Part shown: positions 1-7,702 of the stretch, one piece after another | Position numbering within the stretch: the stretch's first letter is position 1 | How the letters are laid out: each line of letters starts with the position of its first letter | Origin: an uncultured Tenacibaculum sp. | GTDB lineage: Bacteria; Bacteroidota; Bacteroidia; Flavobacteriales; Flavobacteriaceae | Assembly (NCBI GenBank): GCA_937922085.1 | Contig: CAKZVD010000076.1 | Span: 1-36,125 of the forward strand | Length of the DNA: 36,125 nucleotides | Direction: 5' to 3' | Made by a program: the position numbers and the translations under genes | The notes under the pieces: generated by a model | What the model was told of the DNA's origin: nothing | Database searches by the model: none | Seen by the model: the letters and a program-made list of their open reading frames with translations, nothing else

Positions 1-1
1 T

Positions 2-544
2 CCAGATAGTGGTAGTTTTAAAGTAGGAGAAACAGCTAAAATAGCGTATGTAGATCAGGCGCATTCTAACATAGATCCGAATAAATCAATTTGGGAAAAT
101 TTTTCTGACGGACAAGATTTAGTGATGATGGGAGGTAAACAAGTAAACTCTCGTGCATATTTAAGTCGATTTAATTTTGGAGGTAGCGAGCAAAATAAAA
201 AAGTAGATACTTTATCTGGAGGAGAGCGTAACCGTTTACATTTAGCCATGACCTTAAAAGAAGAAGGAAATGTATTGTTATTAGATGAGCCTACCAATGA
301 TTTAGATGTAAATACATTACGAGCTTTAGAAGAAGGTTTAGAAAATTTTGCAGGTTGTGCAGTAGTAATTTCCCATGATAGATGGTTTTTAGATCGTATT
401 TGTACTCATATTTTAGCATTTGAAGGAGATAGTCAAATTTATTTCTTTGAAGGATCTTTTTCAGATTATGAAGAAAATAAGAAAAAACGTTTAGGAGGAG
501 ATTTAATGCCAAAACGAATAAAGTACAAGAAACTAATTAGATAA
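2..544 (+). CDS. ettA: Energy-dependent translational throttle protein EttA-like ABC-F ATPase (3' part)
   Basis: The open frame runs in from the left edge, so only the last 180 codons are present. They cover the second nucleotide-binding domain of an ABC-F protein: the signature LSGGERNR, the Walker B stretch LLLDEPTNDLD and the switch histidine in VISHDRW. The tail FEGSFSDYEENKKKRLG, followed by a short basic end, is typical of EttA. Members of this family bind the ribosomal E site and gate translation elongation according to the ATP/ADP ratio. The protein has no membrane domain and should be cytosolic. It appears to be a core chromosomal gene unrelated to the tail locus downstream. The family is clear; the choice of EttA over Uup or other ABC-F members rests on this C-terminal part only. 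Confidence 0.85.
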   Translation, partial: PDSGSFKVGETAKIAYVDQAHSNIDPNKSIWENFSDGQDLVMMGGKQVNSRAYLSRFNFGGSEQNKKVDTLSGGERNRLHLAMTLKEEGNVLLLDEPTNDLDVNTLRALEEGLENFAGCAVVISHDRWFLDRICTHILAFEGDSQIYFFEGSFSDYEENKKKRLGGDLMPKRIKYKKLIR

Positions 545-735
545 AAATAGGAAAACTTAAAAAAGGTTAAAAAATCATAATTTATCATTTTTTTTATTAA
601 AAACAGTTAAACGTTTGTTTTTGTGTAAAATAGAATAAGTAATATCACGTTAAAAAAGTGTAGATATGAAAGTTTTGCGCAAATGATTTCTAAAGAGCTA
701 CAACATTTAGTTTAACTATTTAAAAGCAATCAAAA

Positions 736-1074
736 ATGAAAAATTATTTTAAGAATTTAGCAATTCTATTTTTATTTACATGTCTAACTTTTGGGATAAC
801 ACATGCAACTGAAATATTTTCTAATAATAACTCAGTTATTTTAAAACAAGAAAATACTATTGTTGCTAAATACAATGGATATTCTGAAAAAGACGGATAT
901 CAATTTATTATAAAAGACGGAACAAAAATTAATTTTCAATCTGTATCAAAGAATGTGTCAGATAAATTTGATTTAGAATCTGAAGATTTCATAGGGAAAA
1001 CATTTGAAATCGTTTATGATAAAAATGAAGAAGACAAATTAATGATTACTGAACTAAAAGAGGTGAAGTAAAAA
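736..1074 (+). CDS. Small exported hypothetical protein
   Basis: This is a 111-residue protein of no family I recognise. Residues 1-25 form a clear Sec signal peptide: basic MKNYFK, a hydrophobic core, and a likely cleavage after THA. The mature part of about 86 residues is rich in Lys, Asp, Glu and Ile/Val in an alternating pattern that suggests a small beta-rich periplasmic or surface domain. It stands alone, about 190 bases after ettA, and is followed by a strong terminator at 1099-1130, so it is probably a single-gene transcript. The start at 736 is supported by the signal peptide beginning directly there. No function can be given. Confidence 0.6.
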
Positions 1075-1098
1075 TTGAATGATTCATATGAATTAATG

Positions 1099-1130
1099 AA
1101 ACCCAGTAACATTTGTTACTGGGTTTTTAT
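1099..1130 (+). terminator. Rho-independent terminator after the small exported protein
   Basis: Perfect 12-base stem (AAACCCAGTAAC / GTTACTGGGTTT) with a 4-base loop, running into a T-rich tract. It separates the 736 gene from the tail locus. Confidence 0.85.
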
Positions 1131-1313
1131 TTTTTCATAAATTATAATTTTTCGTTTTTTTTATGTAACAGACTAATAGTGAGTTGTTTAATTATTTTGT
1201 TAATTAAAGAATAAATAGAATTATGTTTTTTTTATCAAAAAATTATCTTTCTTTTCACATAACATATCTTTTTTTTTAATAGCTTTACGTAGATAATAAA
1301 AAGAAAAAAGACT

Positions 1314-2024
1314 ATGATTTTAAAAGAATTCTACACCCAAAAGAAGGGTGTTATTACTGCACTCGTTAACGAAAAAAGAAAACCCGAAGAACAAATTTCA
1401 ATAGGTTTATTTAATGATTTAGTATTTAAATCTAAATCAAAAGTAAAGTTTCCGTTAATCATGTTTAAGTATAATCATGTTAAATGGAATACCTCTTCTG
1501 AAAATGAATACAAAGCAGATGTAGACTTTAGTGTTTTTGTGGTTTTAAATACAGATTTCGAAAATGATTATTTAGAAAGTTTCGATTTAGCGAAACAAAT
1601 AGATAAAGCTATTTTATTACATCCAACTAAAACCGAATTAATTGAAAATAATGAAGCTCTAGAGAAAGGAGAAACTTCTGCTCAATTAATAACAAACTCT
1701 GCTTTTAAAATTAAAGAATGCCAAGCGACAGTTGAGGATGATAACTGGGAAAAAAATGAATTCTTTATTTGGGAAATTAATTACAAAACCACATTAATAG
1801 AAAAAGAATATAAAAAGCGTTACACTATGGTAACCAATGGATCTTTTTCTAAAGCAAATTTAAAAAATGAAAAAAGAAAAGAAAAAGTAAAAGAATCATT
1901 ACGTGAATTAGGCTATGATCTTAATGATTATTATGAAAAGGAAAAAGACGGAAAAAAACTTTTAATATTTAAAGAAGTAAAAGAAACATTAAATGTAAAC
2001 AATAAAAAAATTAACCTTAATTAA
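1314..2024 (+). CDS. Putative tail terminator / tail completion protein
   Basis: This 236-residue protein is the first gene of the tail locus. Residues 1-165 look like a mixed alpha/beta domain starting with an amphipathic helix and containing FPLIMFKYNH, DVDFSVFVVLNTDF and a later FIWEINYKTTLIE strand. That pattern fits the tail-terminator fold (gpU / Mu gp37 type), in which a conserved strand reports the local ring domain. Residues 166-236 are a lysine-rich extension with helical character. The strongest argument is position: in Mu-like phages the terminator lies directly upstream of sheath and tube, as here. Such proteins cap the growing tail and join it to a head or end plate. I see no diagnostic motif, so this is a context-based call. 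An adaptor or another neck protein is possible. Confidence 0.45.
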   Translation: MILKEFYTQKKGVITALVNEKRKPEEQISIGLFNDLVFKSKSKVKFPLIMFKYNHVKWNTSSENEYKADVDFSVFVVLNTDFENDYLESFDLAKQIDKAILLHPTKTELIENNEALEKGETSAQLITNSAFKIKECQATVEDDNWEKNEFFIWEINYKTTLIEKEYKKRYTMVTNGSFSKANLKNEKRKEKVKESLRELGYDLNDYYEKEKDGKKLLIFKEVKETLNVNNKKINLN

Positions 2025-2029
2025 GAAAA

Positions 2030-2185
2030 ATGAAAAGAAATACAAACTTGTTAGAAAAAAGAAAAGATTTTGTGAAAGGCTACATTAATAATAATCAAGA
2101 AAAGCAAATGAAACTAATAGTTGCAGAGCTTTCAGAAAGATTATTTTTGTCTGAACGCACCATATATAATATAATCAATCAATAG
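2030..2185 (+). CDS. 51-residue helix-turn-helix protein
   Basis: ATG at 2030 lies 5 bases after the stop of the preceding gene, and the frame ends at TAG 2183-2185. The product is small and basic. Its last 30 residues (KLIVAELSERLFLSERTIYN) read as a helix-turn-helix: a helix, a short turn, then the recognition-like helix SERTIYNIIN. This is the pattern of DNA-binding domains that act on a promoter or DNA end. It could regulate the sheath operon directly downstream or help nucleate assembly; regulation is the simpler reading. It is too short to place in a family. A hairpin (2223-2257) separates it from the sheath gene. Confidence 0.5.
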   Translation: MKRNTNLLEKRKDFVKGYINNNQEKQMKLIVAELSERLFLSERTIYNIINQ

Positions 2186-2222
2186 CTTTTACTGAAACTA
2201 CAGTACAGAGCAACTAAAAAAA

Positions 2223-2260
2223 AGGGTAAATAAAAATGAGTGATCTATTTTTACCCTGTT
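2223..2260 (+). promoter_or_regulatory. Hairpin in the leader of the sheath gene
   Basis: AGGGTAAA (2223-2230) pairs with TTTACCCT (2250-2257), 30 bases before the sheath start. The T-run after it is short, so it may act as an attenuator or mRNA-processing signal rather than a full terminator. A 22-codon frame (2236-2304) overlaps both the hairpin and the sheath start. Confidence 0.4.
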
Positions 2261-2287
2261 TAAGAAAAATGATTAAAAAATTAAAAC

Positions 2288-3679
2288 ATGGGCGTACTAT
2301 TTAATGATGTTGTCATCAACAAACTCTCAGGAGGATTAGGTCGAAGAACACCAAACCAAGACATGGTTTCAGGTTTATTATTTAACTCGACAAACAATGC
2401 CGCAGGCAAAATTGAAAAAGATAAAGTATATCGATTAGCTTCTGTTAAAGATGCAGAAAGTTTAGGTATCGATGAATCGTATGATACAGGTGGAGTATCT
2501 GCATATTATCAAATATCTCAATTCTTTAGAATGAATCCATCAGGAGATCTTTTTATAATGAGATCTGAAGAAACTGATTATCCTACTTTAATTGAAAATA
2601 GAGTAGAAGAGATGTTATTAAAAGCTGAAGGAGCAATTCGTCAATTAGCTATTATTCATAGTGTAGGGAATTTTGTAGAAACTAAAAATGCTATAGCTAA
2701 ATCTAAAACAGTAACTAAAAATGCATTTGAAAACCATAGACCAGTAGAGATTATTTTAGAAGGAAAAGGTTTTGATGTTAAAGCTCCATTAGATTTAAAA
2801 GAACTTGATGCTGAAAATGTGTCTGTAGTTATTGCGATGGATAAAGAGTTAGCTATAAAAGGGAAGTATTTTGTTAAAGGAACTTCAGATGAATATACTT
2901 TAAAAGAAAATGAAGAGGCTCTTATAGCAGCTAATACAGGAGATGTTACAGTAACTTTTAAAAATGAAAAAGGAGAAATAGAAGCGGTTAAAGATGAAAA
3001 AGATGATCTTCTTATACTTGAATACAAAGTGACGTATGAAAATACTGCAGCAGTAGGTGTGTTATTAGGTGCCGTTTCTAAAGCAAAAGTGTCTGAAAAT
3101 GTTGCTTGGGTAGAAAAATTTAACCTTACCGGTGACGGTTTTCAATCAGTAGGTCTTATAAATGGACAAGAACTTGTTACTGAAGGGCAGATGAAAACAT
3201 TAGATGAGTTTAAATATATCTTTACACGTAAACATACAGGTGTACCAGGGGTTTATTTTAATGATAGCCATACTTGTACAAAACCTACTTCTGATTTTAC
3301 ATATATAGAAGCGAATAGAACTATTAATAAAGCAGCTCGTATTGCACGTACTGCATTATTACCAAAGTTAAATTCTCCAGTGTTAGTAGATTCTGATACC
3401 GGTAAATTAGCACCATCTGTAGTTAAAGGTTTTGAAACATTATGTAGAGCTGCTTTAGAAAGAATGATTAGTAATGAAGAAGTTTCTGAAATAGATGTCT
3501 TGGTAAATCCGAGTCAAGACATTTTAGCGAATTCAACATTAGAAATTCAAATGTCTATAGTACCAATGGGTACTGCACGTAGAATTATTGTAAACTTAGG
3601 ATTTAAAAATCCATTTCAATTAAGTAATAGTTCTAGTTCATCATCAGCAACTGCACCTACTGAATTTCCAGGTGCTTAA
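2288..3679 (+). CDS. Contractile tail sheath protein (DUF2586-like)
   Basis: A 463-residue sheath subunit. The N-terminus (GVLFNDVVINKLSGGLGRR) is a strand-rich linker of the kind that links neighbouring sheath subunits. The C-terminal 120 residues carry the conserved sheath core: LVDSDTGKLAPSVVKGFETL, a helix with RAALERMIS, then EIDVLVNPSQDILANSTLEI and the closing strand MGTARRIIVNLGF. The family contracts around the tube and drives it through the target envelope. A variable, lysine-rich insertion at about residues 125-260 (FKNEKGEIEAVKDEKDD) probably sits on the outer surface. The Ser-rich tail SSSSSSATAP is disordered. The resemblance is to Bacteroidota phage-like sheath proteins of the DUF2586 type rather than to TssC of the type VI system. 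The start at 2288 is the first ATG of the conserved N-terminus. Confidence 0.85.
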   Translation: MGVLFNDVVINKLSGGLGRRTPNQDMVSGLLFNSTNNAAGKIEKDKVYRLASVKDAESLGIDESYDTGGVSAYYQISQFFRMNPSGDLFIMRSEETDYPTLIENRVEEMLLKAEGAIRQLAIIHSVGNFVETKNAIAKSKTVTKNAFENHRPVEIILEGKGFDVKAPLDLKELDAENVSVVIAMDKELAIKGKYFVKGTSDEYTLKENEEALIAANTGDVTVTFKNEKGEIEAVKDEKDDLLILEYKVTYENTAAVGVLLGAVSKAKVSENVAWVEKFNLTGDGFQSVGLINGQELVTEGQMKTLDEFKYIFTRKHTGVPGVYFNDSHTCTKPTSDFTYIEANRTINKAARIARTALLPKLNSPVLVDSDTGKLAPSVVKGFETLCRAALERMISNEEVSEIDVLVNPSQDILANSTLEIQMSIVPMGTARRIIVNLGFKNPFQLSNSSSSSSATAPTEFPGA

Positions 3680-3751
3680 TAAAAATTTAAAAGTACTTCA
3701 GTATTTATGATTACTGGATAGTGTACAATATAATATTAAAAAAGAAAAAGA

Positions 3752-4180
3752 ATGTCTCAATTACCATTAATAAACGGTCAGCGTCATAGCTGGTCATCAA
3801 TAGAAGTAAATTTATTAGATCGTATAGTAACAGGTATTACCTCCATTAATTACGATGATTCAGAAGCGAAAGAAAATCATTATGGAGCAGGAAATATGCC
3901 TGTGCATAGAGGTAGAGGTCGTTATGAAGCAAATGCATCACTTACGCTATATAACTACGAAGTAGAAGCAATTCAAAGTTCTTTACCAAGAGGAAAACGC
4001 ATGCAAGATGTGCCACCTTTTGATGTTAAAATTAGTTTTTTAGAAGACGGGAACAATGAAGTGGTAACACACGTAATTCGTAACTGTGAATTTAAATCTA
4101 ATAACAGAAATATGAGTCAAGGAGATACTAAAATTGAAGTATCGTTAGATTTGATTGTCTCTCATATTGAATGGAATTAA
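3752..4180 (+). CDS. Tail tube protein
   Basis: This 142-residue protein directly follows the sheath gene, as the tube does in contractile tails. It has the tube pattern: a start with SWSSIEVNLLDRIVTGITSI, a glycine-rich loop around GAGNMPVHRGRGRYEANASLTLY, a long helix EVEAIQSSLPRG, and a second sheet with DVKISF and the closing IEVSLDLIVSHIEWN. Subunits of this type form stacked hexameric rings that make the channel passed into the target cell. Its size matches the family (about 140-170 residues). It is followed by a structured intergenic region with a terminator, so tube and sheath may be transcribed more strongly than the genes after them, as expected for the most abundant subunits. Confidence 0.8.
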   Translation: MSQLPLINGQRHSWSSIEVNLLDRIVTGITSINYDDSEAKENHYGAGNMPVHRGRGRYEANASLTLYNYEVEAIQSSLPRGKRMQDVPPFDVKISFLEDGNNEVVTHVIRNCEFKSNNRNMSQGDTKIEVSLDLIVSHIEWN

Positions 4181-4190
4181 AAAGAATACT

Positions 4191-4218
4191 ATTTTATAAA
4201 TGTCTTTATTTATAAAAT
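4191..4218 (+). repeat. Perfect inverted repeat after the tube gene
   Basis: ATTTTATAAA and TTTATAAAAT flank an 8-base loop, forming a weak AT-only hairpin. It is the first of four hairpins in the 277-base gap before the chaperone gene. Confidence 0.5.
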
Positions 4219-4229
4219 AATTTAGCAAG

Positions 4230-4249
4230 CAAGGGGTTTAAACCCCTTG
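4230..4249 (+). repeat. 20-base perfect palindrome
   Basis: The palindrome is CAAGGGG-TTTAAA-CCCCTTG, fully self-complementary. It could be a hairpin in the transcript or a binding site for a dimeric regulator such as the small HTH protein at 2030. No second copy was noticed in the window. Confidence 0.5.
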
Positions 4250-4291
4250 TTAAACTTGAGATAAATACATGTCAAGTACAATAAAAAATAG

Positions 4292-4334
4292 AATCCCGTT
4301 TATATTGAGTTGATCAAATAATACGGGATTTTTA
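4292..4334 (+). terminator. Terminator between tube and chaperone genes
   Basis: AATCCCGT (4292-4299) pairs with ACGGGATT (4323-4330), followed directly by a T-run. It would reduce read-through from sheath and tube into the cargo region. Downstream, 4352-4420 holds two further possible stems: TCGAAG/CTTCGA around 4364-4380, and CAAGGG pairing with CCCTTG. Confidence 0.65.
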
Positions 4335-4457
4335 ATAGCAGGGAGATAGTCAAGGGTTTAATTCTCGAAGGCTTGCTTCGAAATGAAAAAAATAAAATCT
4401 TTATAGATACCTCGTGCCCTTGGGTTGAGGCAATTCATTAAAAAAAAATCAAAATTT

Positions 4458-4793
4458 ATGGAAAATGAAACAGTAAAAGTACTAGATGGTGGAATAACAG
4501 AAGCGCAATTAAAACATTGGAAATATAAACACAAAAGAGTCGTAAAATTATCGGTAGAAGATGATGACGGAATTACTTTATATGCTTACTTCCATAAACC
4601 AAGTATTGCGATTCGTTCTGCGGTATTACAAGCTTCTAAAATGGATGAGTTTAAAGCTTTAGAAGTATTGTTTAAAAATTGTTTTTTAGGAGGAGATCAG
4701 GCTATAGAAGAAGAGGATGATTTACGTTTAAATATTACCACTTCTTTTTCAGATTTTATACAACCTAAACCTGTTAAAGTAGAGGTATTATAA
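4458..4793 (+). CDS. Tail assembly chaperone-like protein, copy 1
   Basis: ATG at 4458 is preferred over an upstream in-frame ATG at 4425, because residues before MENETVKVL are lysine-rich and lie in the structured leader. The 111-residue product has a pattern of W-K-x-K-H-K-x-V-x-K, a KPS(I/V)AI motif, and LFKNCFLGG followed by an acidic stretch and a helix. This pattern recurs in the protein at 13650, so the two are paralogues. Position after the tube gene matches the tail chaperone of Mu- and P2-type phages, which binds the tape measure and recruits tube subunits. No slippery frameshift site linking it to a longer product was noticed. Assigned by position and by the paralogy rather than by a known family match. 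Confidence 0.6.
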   Translation: MENETVKVLDGGITEAQLKHWKYKHKRVVKLSVEDDDGITLYAYFHKPSIAIRSAVLQASKMDEFKALEVLFKNCFLGGDQAIEEEDDLRLNITTSFSDFIQPKPVKVEVL

Positions 4794-4806
4794 GCCATTT
4801 AAGTGT

Positions 4807-6465
4807 ATGTATATAGATAAAATACAACTTAAGGGACGTACATTAGATGAGGCGATTCTTCGTTATAAGGATGAGCTGGAACGTATTATTATTGCTTTTG
4901 AAAAAGAACCTGCGTTATTAAAAAGTAATATAGGTTATGAATTTACAAACCAATCAAGGATAGTAAATCAAACAAATAGATTAGAAGTTAAAGGAAAAGG
5001 AACTTTTAATAGTGTAAAAACTTTTATAGGGGTAGAATTTGAAGTTTCTAATTCACAAACATTTTTAAGAGATAAAAATAAAAAATGGAGGATAATTAAA
5101 TATAATAAAAATGATCCTGATTTACCAACAAAGCTATCAAAAGATAAGAAAAAAATCCAAGATGAATCTTATGTAGGTAAAGCGAAAAGTATTCCCAAAG
5201 GAACTAAAGTTAAAATTGACGAAGTTTATATTCAGCCTGCTAAGAGTAAAACTTCAAACGAAAAGCTAAAATATGTTCATATTGTTGGTTATGGATGGAC
5301 AAGTGTATCTAATATCGTAGGAGGATTGAAAAATCATTCTGTTGGTATATTAAAATCTGTAGTAGCAGAATCCGAAAAAGAAACTCATTATACTGTAGCA
5401 GTAGAAAAGACAGTTGTTTTAAAACCAGGTAATAGATACTTGGGATATAAGGATAAAAGAAAGATAGCTTTAAATAAAGAAGTTACTGTAGAAAGTATTT
5501 TTAAAGGTTATTATAAAAACAATAAAATTCATGATTTAGCAAAGGTGAAAATTGATGGGAAAATTTATTTTACTTCTAAAGGAAATTACTCTAGTAAACC
5601 TCATGATAAAAATGATGTAAATAAAAGAAAAATTATAGATAAAGGAGCATATATAAGAAGAGAGATATCTTCTTATATACCAAAAAATAAAGAAACACTA
5701 TTTTTAGGTAAATTTGTAATAATAGGAAAAAAAGTTAAAAAAGAAACAGGAACTTATGTAGAAATCTATGATGTTGCTGCTAGAAAAAATAATGAAGGAG
5801 ATGTAGTATACCTAAAAAACAAATTATTGGGTTGGACAAACCTATTAAATCTAATTCATGGCTTTCATATTGAGTTAAAAGGAATCAATTCTACATGGAG
5901 TCAAGTTTCACCTGATGATAGATATGATAGAGCTAAAGGGAGAAAACCAGAAGGAACAGCAAAATTTACAGGAAATGATGAAATGATTAAAATTGTTGAC
6001 TCAGTAGGTGATATAGAATATGTTTCTAAGAAAATATGGCCACATTTAAAGAAGATGTTAGATGCTGCTAAAAAAGCAGGTCACAATCTTATGATTAATA
6101 CAGGTTTTAGGCATTGGGATTATCAACAATTGATGATAGATAAAGGATATCCAGCAAATCCAGTAGGTTATAGTCTTCATCAAATAGGGATTGCAGTAGA
6201 TTTAACAAATAAGCAAGATATTAAAAAAGGAGGAACAAATTGGTGGATGGAGCGTAATGCTTATAAATATGGATTTGTTAAAACATATAAAAAGTTTAAG
6301 GAAGGTCATCATTGGGAGTATAGGCCTATTGAAATAGTGAAGCCTTTAGAAGTAGAGATAAATGGTAAAAAGTATATTAAATATACATTTGCTACCTTTA
6401 GTTCAAATTCCAGTTCCATATGGGATAGAAATCATGTGTTAGATGAAATACCTTCTAAAAAATAG
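4807..6465 (+). CDS. SH3-like / M15 zinc peptidase, candidate peptidoglycan-degrading effector or tail lysin
   Basis: A 552-residue modular protein. Residues 1-110 form an N-terminal helix plus a beta domain of unknown type. Residues 115-360 contain two or three SH3-like beta modules (for example PKGTKVKIDEVYI and VHIVGYGWTSVSNI). Residues about 415-520 form an M15 (VanY / D-Ala-D-Ala carboxypeptidase-like) domain with the zinc motif S456-L-H458-Q-x-G-x-A-V-D465 and the closing E499-G-H-H502-W-E-Y-R-P; H458, D465 and H502 are the expected ligands. M15 enzymes cut the peptide stems of peptidoglycan. No signal peptide is seen, which fits a cargo or tail component rather than a Sec-exported wall enzyme. 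It lies 13 bases after the chaperone gene, and a lipoprotein gene follows by 4 bases. It could serve puncture of the target wall, killing, or release of particles from the producer. Confidence 0.7.
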   Translation: MYIDKIQLKGRTLDEAILRYKDELERIIIAFEKEPALLKSNIGYEFTNQSRIVNQTNRLEVKGKGTFNSVKTFIGVEFEVSNSQTFLRDKNKKWRIIKYNKNDPDLPTKLSKDKKKIQDESYVGKAKSIPKGTKVKIDEVYIQPAKSKTSNEKLKYVHIVGYGWTSVSNIVGGLKNHSVGILKSVVAESEKETHYTVAVEKTVVLKPGNRYLGYKDKRKIALNKEVTVESIFKGYYKNNKIHDLAKVKIDGKIYFTSKGNYSSKPHDKNDVNKRKIIDKGAYIRREISSYIPKNKETLFLGKFVIIGKKVKKETGTYVEIYDVAARKNNEGDVVYLKNKLLGWTNLLNLIHGFHIELKGINSTWSQVSPDDRYDRAKGRKPEGTAKFTGNDEMIKIVDSVGDIEYVSKKIWPHLKKMLDAAKKAGHNLMINTGFRHWDYQQLMIDKGYPANPVGYSLHQIGIAVDLTNKQDIKKGGTNWWMERNAYKYGFVKTYKKFKEGHHWEYRPIEIVKPLEVEINGKKYIKYTFATFSSNSSSIWDRNHVLDEIPSKK

Positions 6466-6469
6466 TATT

Positions 6470-7120
6470 ATGAAAGTTGTTAGTAAGTTTTTTTTGAATT
6501 TAATTCTTTGCCTAATATTTTATTCATGTAACTTAAATAGAAATGAGGATGAAAATTCAATAAAAAATAAAGAAGAAAAAAAACAATTAAGTATAGAAAA
6601 GGATTCAATAAATACAAATCTTCTTGAAGATTGGATGATTATAGAAGAAGATTCAATTAAAATTAAAAAAGATTCAGTTATAAAAGAAAAACTCAATTAT
6701 TGCAGTATAATCCTTCCCAAGGATAAAAAAGAGCAAAAAATAATTAAGGAAAATCCACTTTCAGCATATTATAAAAAGCAAGAAATTACTTTAAATCAAT
6801 ATTCTTTATCAAATAAAAAACCTTTACAACCTAAGGACAATTTAATAGGGAGATTTAATTGTGGAGTTATAACATTAAGGGTAAGTGATGTTACAGGAGA
6901 TCATGGGTACTATTTAGATGGTGTAGTTGAGGAAACATATGAAAATACAGGAAATGAGTTAACATTTCTTGTCTATAAAACATCTTATAATCAGGTGAAA
7001 AATATTGAAATTGGAAAAAAATATAAAATACATTGGATAGAAACGGTAGCTAATCTAGAACCTTTTAATCATGGTTATGAAAGACTTTTTGTAGTTTACA
7101 AAATAGAAAAAGCTTTTTAA
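6470..7120 (+). CDS. Lipoprotein, candidate immunity protein for the M15 peptidase
   Basis: ATG at 6470 is chosen because it starts a lipoprotein signal peptide: a basic MKVVSK, a hydrophobic core and a lipobox-like FYSC with cysteine at about residue 20. The mature protein begins with a charged, Lys/Glu/Asp-rich linker (to about residue 110) and ends in a beta-rich domain of about 95 residues (DNLIGRFNCGVITLRVSDVT and onward). The gene follows the M15 peptidase after only 4 bases, with no terminator. Periplasmic lipoproteins commonly neutralise wall-degrading antibacterial effectors, so this is a plausible immunity gene. That role is an inference from gene order; the protein matches no immunity family I know. 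Confidence 0.55.
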   Translation: MKVVSKFFLNLILCLIFYSCNLNRNEDENSIKNKEEKKQLSIEKDSINTNLLEDWMIIEEDSIKIKKDSVIKEKLNYCSIILPKDKKEQKIIKENPLSAYYKKQEITLNQYSLSNKKPLQPKDNLIGRFNCGVITLRVSDVTGDHGYYLDGVVEETYENTGNELTFLVYKTSYNQVKNIEIGKKYKIHWIETVANLEPFNHGYERLFVVYKIEKAF

Positions 7121-7127
7121 TGATTGA

Positions 7128-7399
7128 TGTAACTTAAAAAAAGAAAAAGAAAAAGAAAATGAGAAATCTCTTTTTAATATAGCATGGCATGGATGGACTG
7201 TTGAAGAAATTCAAACAATAATAGATAACGCTAAGAAAATAGAAAACGAAGAGGTTTATGATTATACAGTTCCTGGTAGTGAATTAGCTATTTCTTTGAT
7301 TGGAGAACTTCAGAAGAAGAGGAAGAATTTAGCTGGGAATTTGTTAAGTTCATTAATTTTATGGAAGCTTTTAAAATTTTTGTAAGAGATAATGAATAG
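7128..7399 (+). pseudogene. Frameshifted, start-less gene remnant in the cargo region
   Basis: A coding-like stretch begins after a stop (TGA 7125-7127) with no start codon and reads through a Lys/Glu-rich lead into SLFNIAWHGWTVEEIQTIID and PGSELAISLIGEL in one frame. Near 7310-7325 the sense continues in another frame as SEEEEEFSWEFVKFINFMEA and ends at TAG 7397-7399. The shift equals one lost base. The purine tract at 7137-7160 may hide a second indel. Composition is unlike the noncoding gaps nearby. It looks like the broken 3' part of a small acidic protein, possibly an old immunity gene. It could also be a sequencing error in the purine-rich tract. Confidence 0.5.
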
Positions 7400-7466
7400 T
7401 TTTTATACCATCATTTTTTTTAGTAAATGAAGGAGTTATGAATTTACTATATAAATAATAAAATAT

Positions 7467-7500
7467 AAAACTACAGCAGTAACAGGCTGTAGTTTTATTG
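7467..7500 (+). terminator. Terminator after the remnant gene
   Basis: AAAACTACAGC (7467-7477) pairs with GCTGTAGTTTT (7486-7496), loop of 8 bases. It closes the 4458-7399 transcript. The 7501-7702 stretch that follows contains no gene and holds the putative promoter for the large toxin. Confidence 0.8.
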
Positions 7501-7651
7501 TTTTAAGAATAGAAACAATCAATGAGTTTTAATAGATGTACTGTTTTTTCAATTCAATCAAAAATATAAGAGATAATTAGCTGATTTTTTTTCTCGTCTT
7601 TTCAGTAGAATAAATAAAGAAAAGTGTTTTTCCTAAAGGTAAATTTATAAG

Positions 7652-7682
7652 TTTGTTAGTACACATATTTTATTTAAATATG
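7652..7682 (+). promoter_or_regulatory. Putative Bacteroidota promoter of the large toxin gene
   Basis: TTTG at 7652-7655, 19 bases, then TAAATATG at 7675-7682, one mismatch from the TAnnTTTG consensus. It lies 20 bases before the ATG at 7703 and downstream of a terminator, so the toxin and immunity genes would have their own transcript. Confidence 0.45.
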
Positions 7683-7702
7683 AGTTAAAGGAAGAGAAAA
7701 AT

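Noticed and set aside
2236..2304. 22-codon ORF overlapping the sheath start
   Set aside because: It lies inside a hairpin leader, has no family pattern, and its overlap with the sheath frame is probably accidental.
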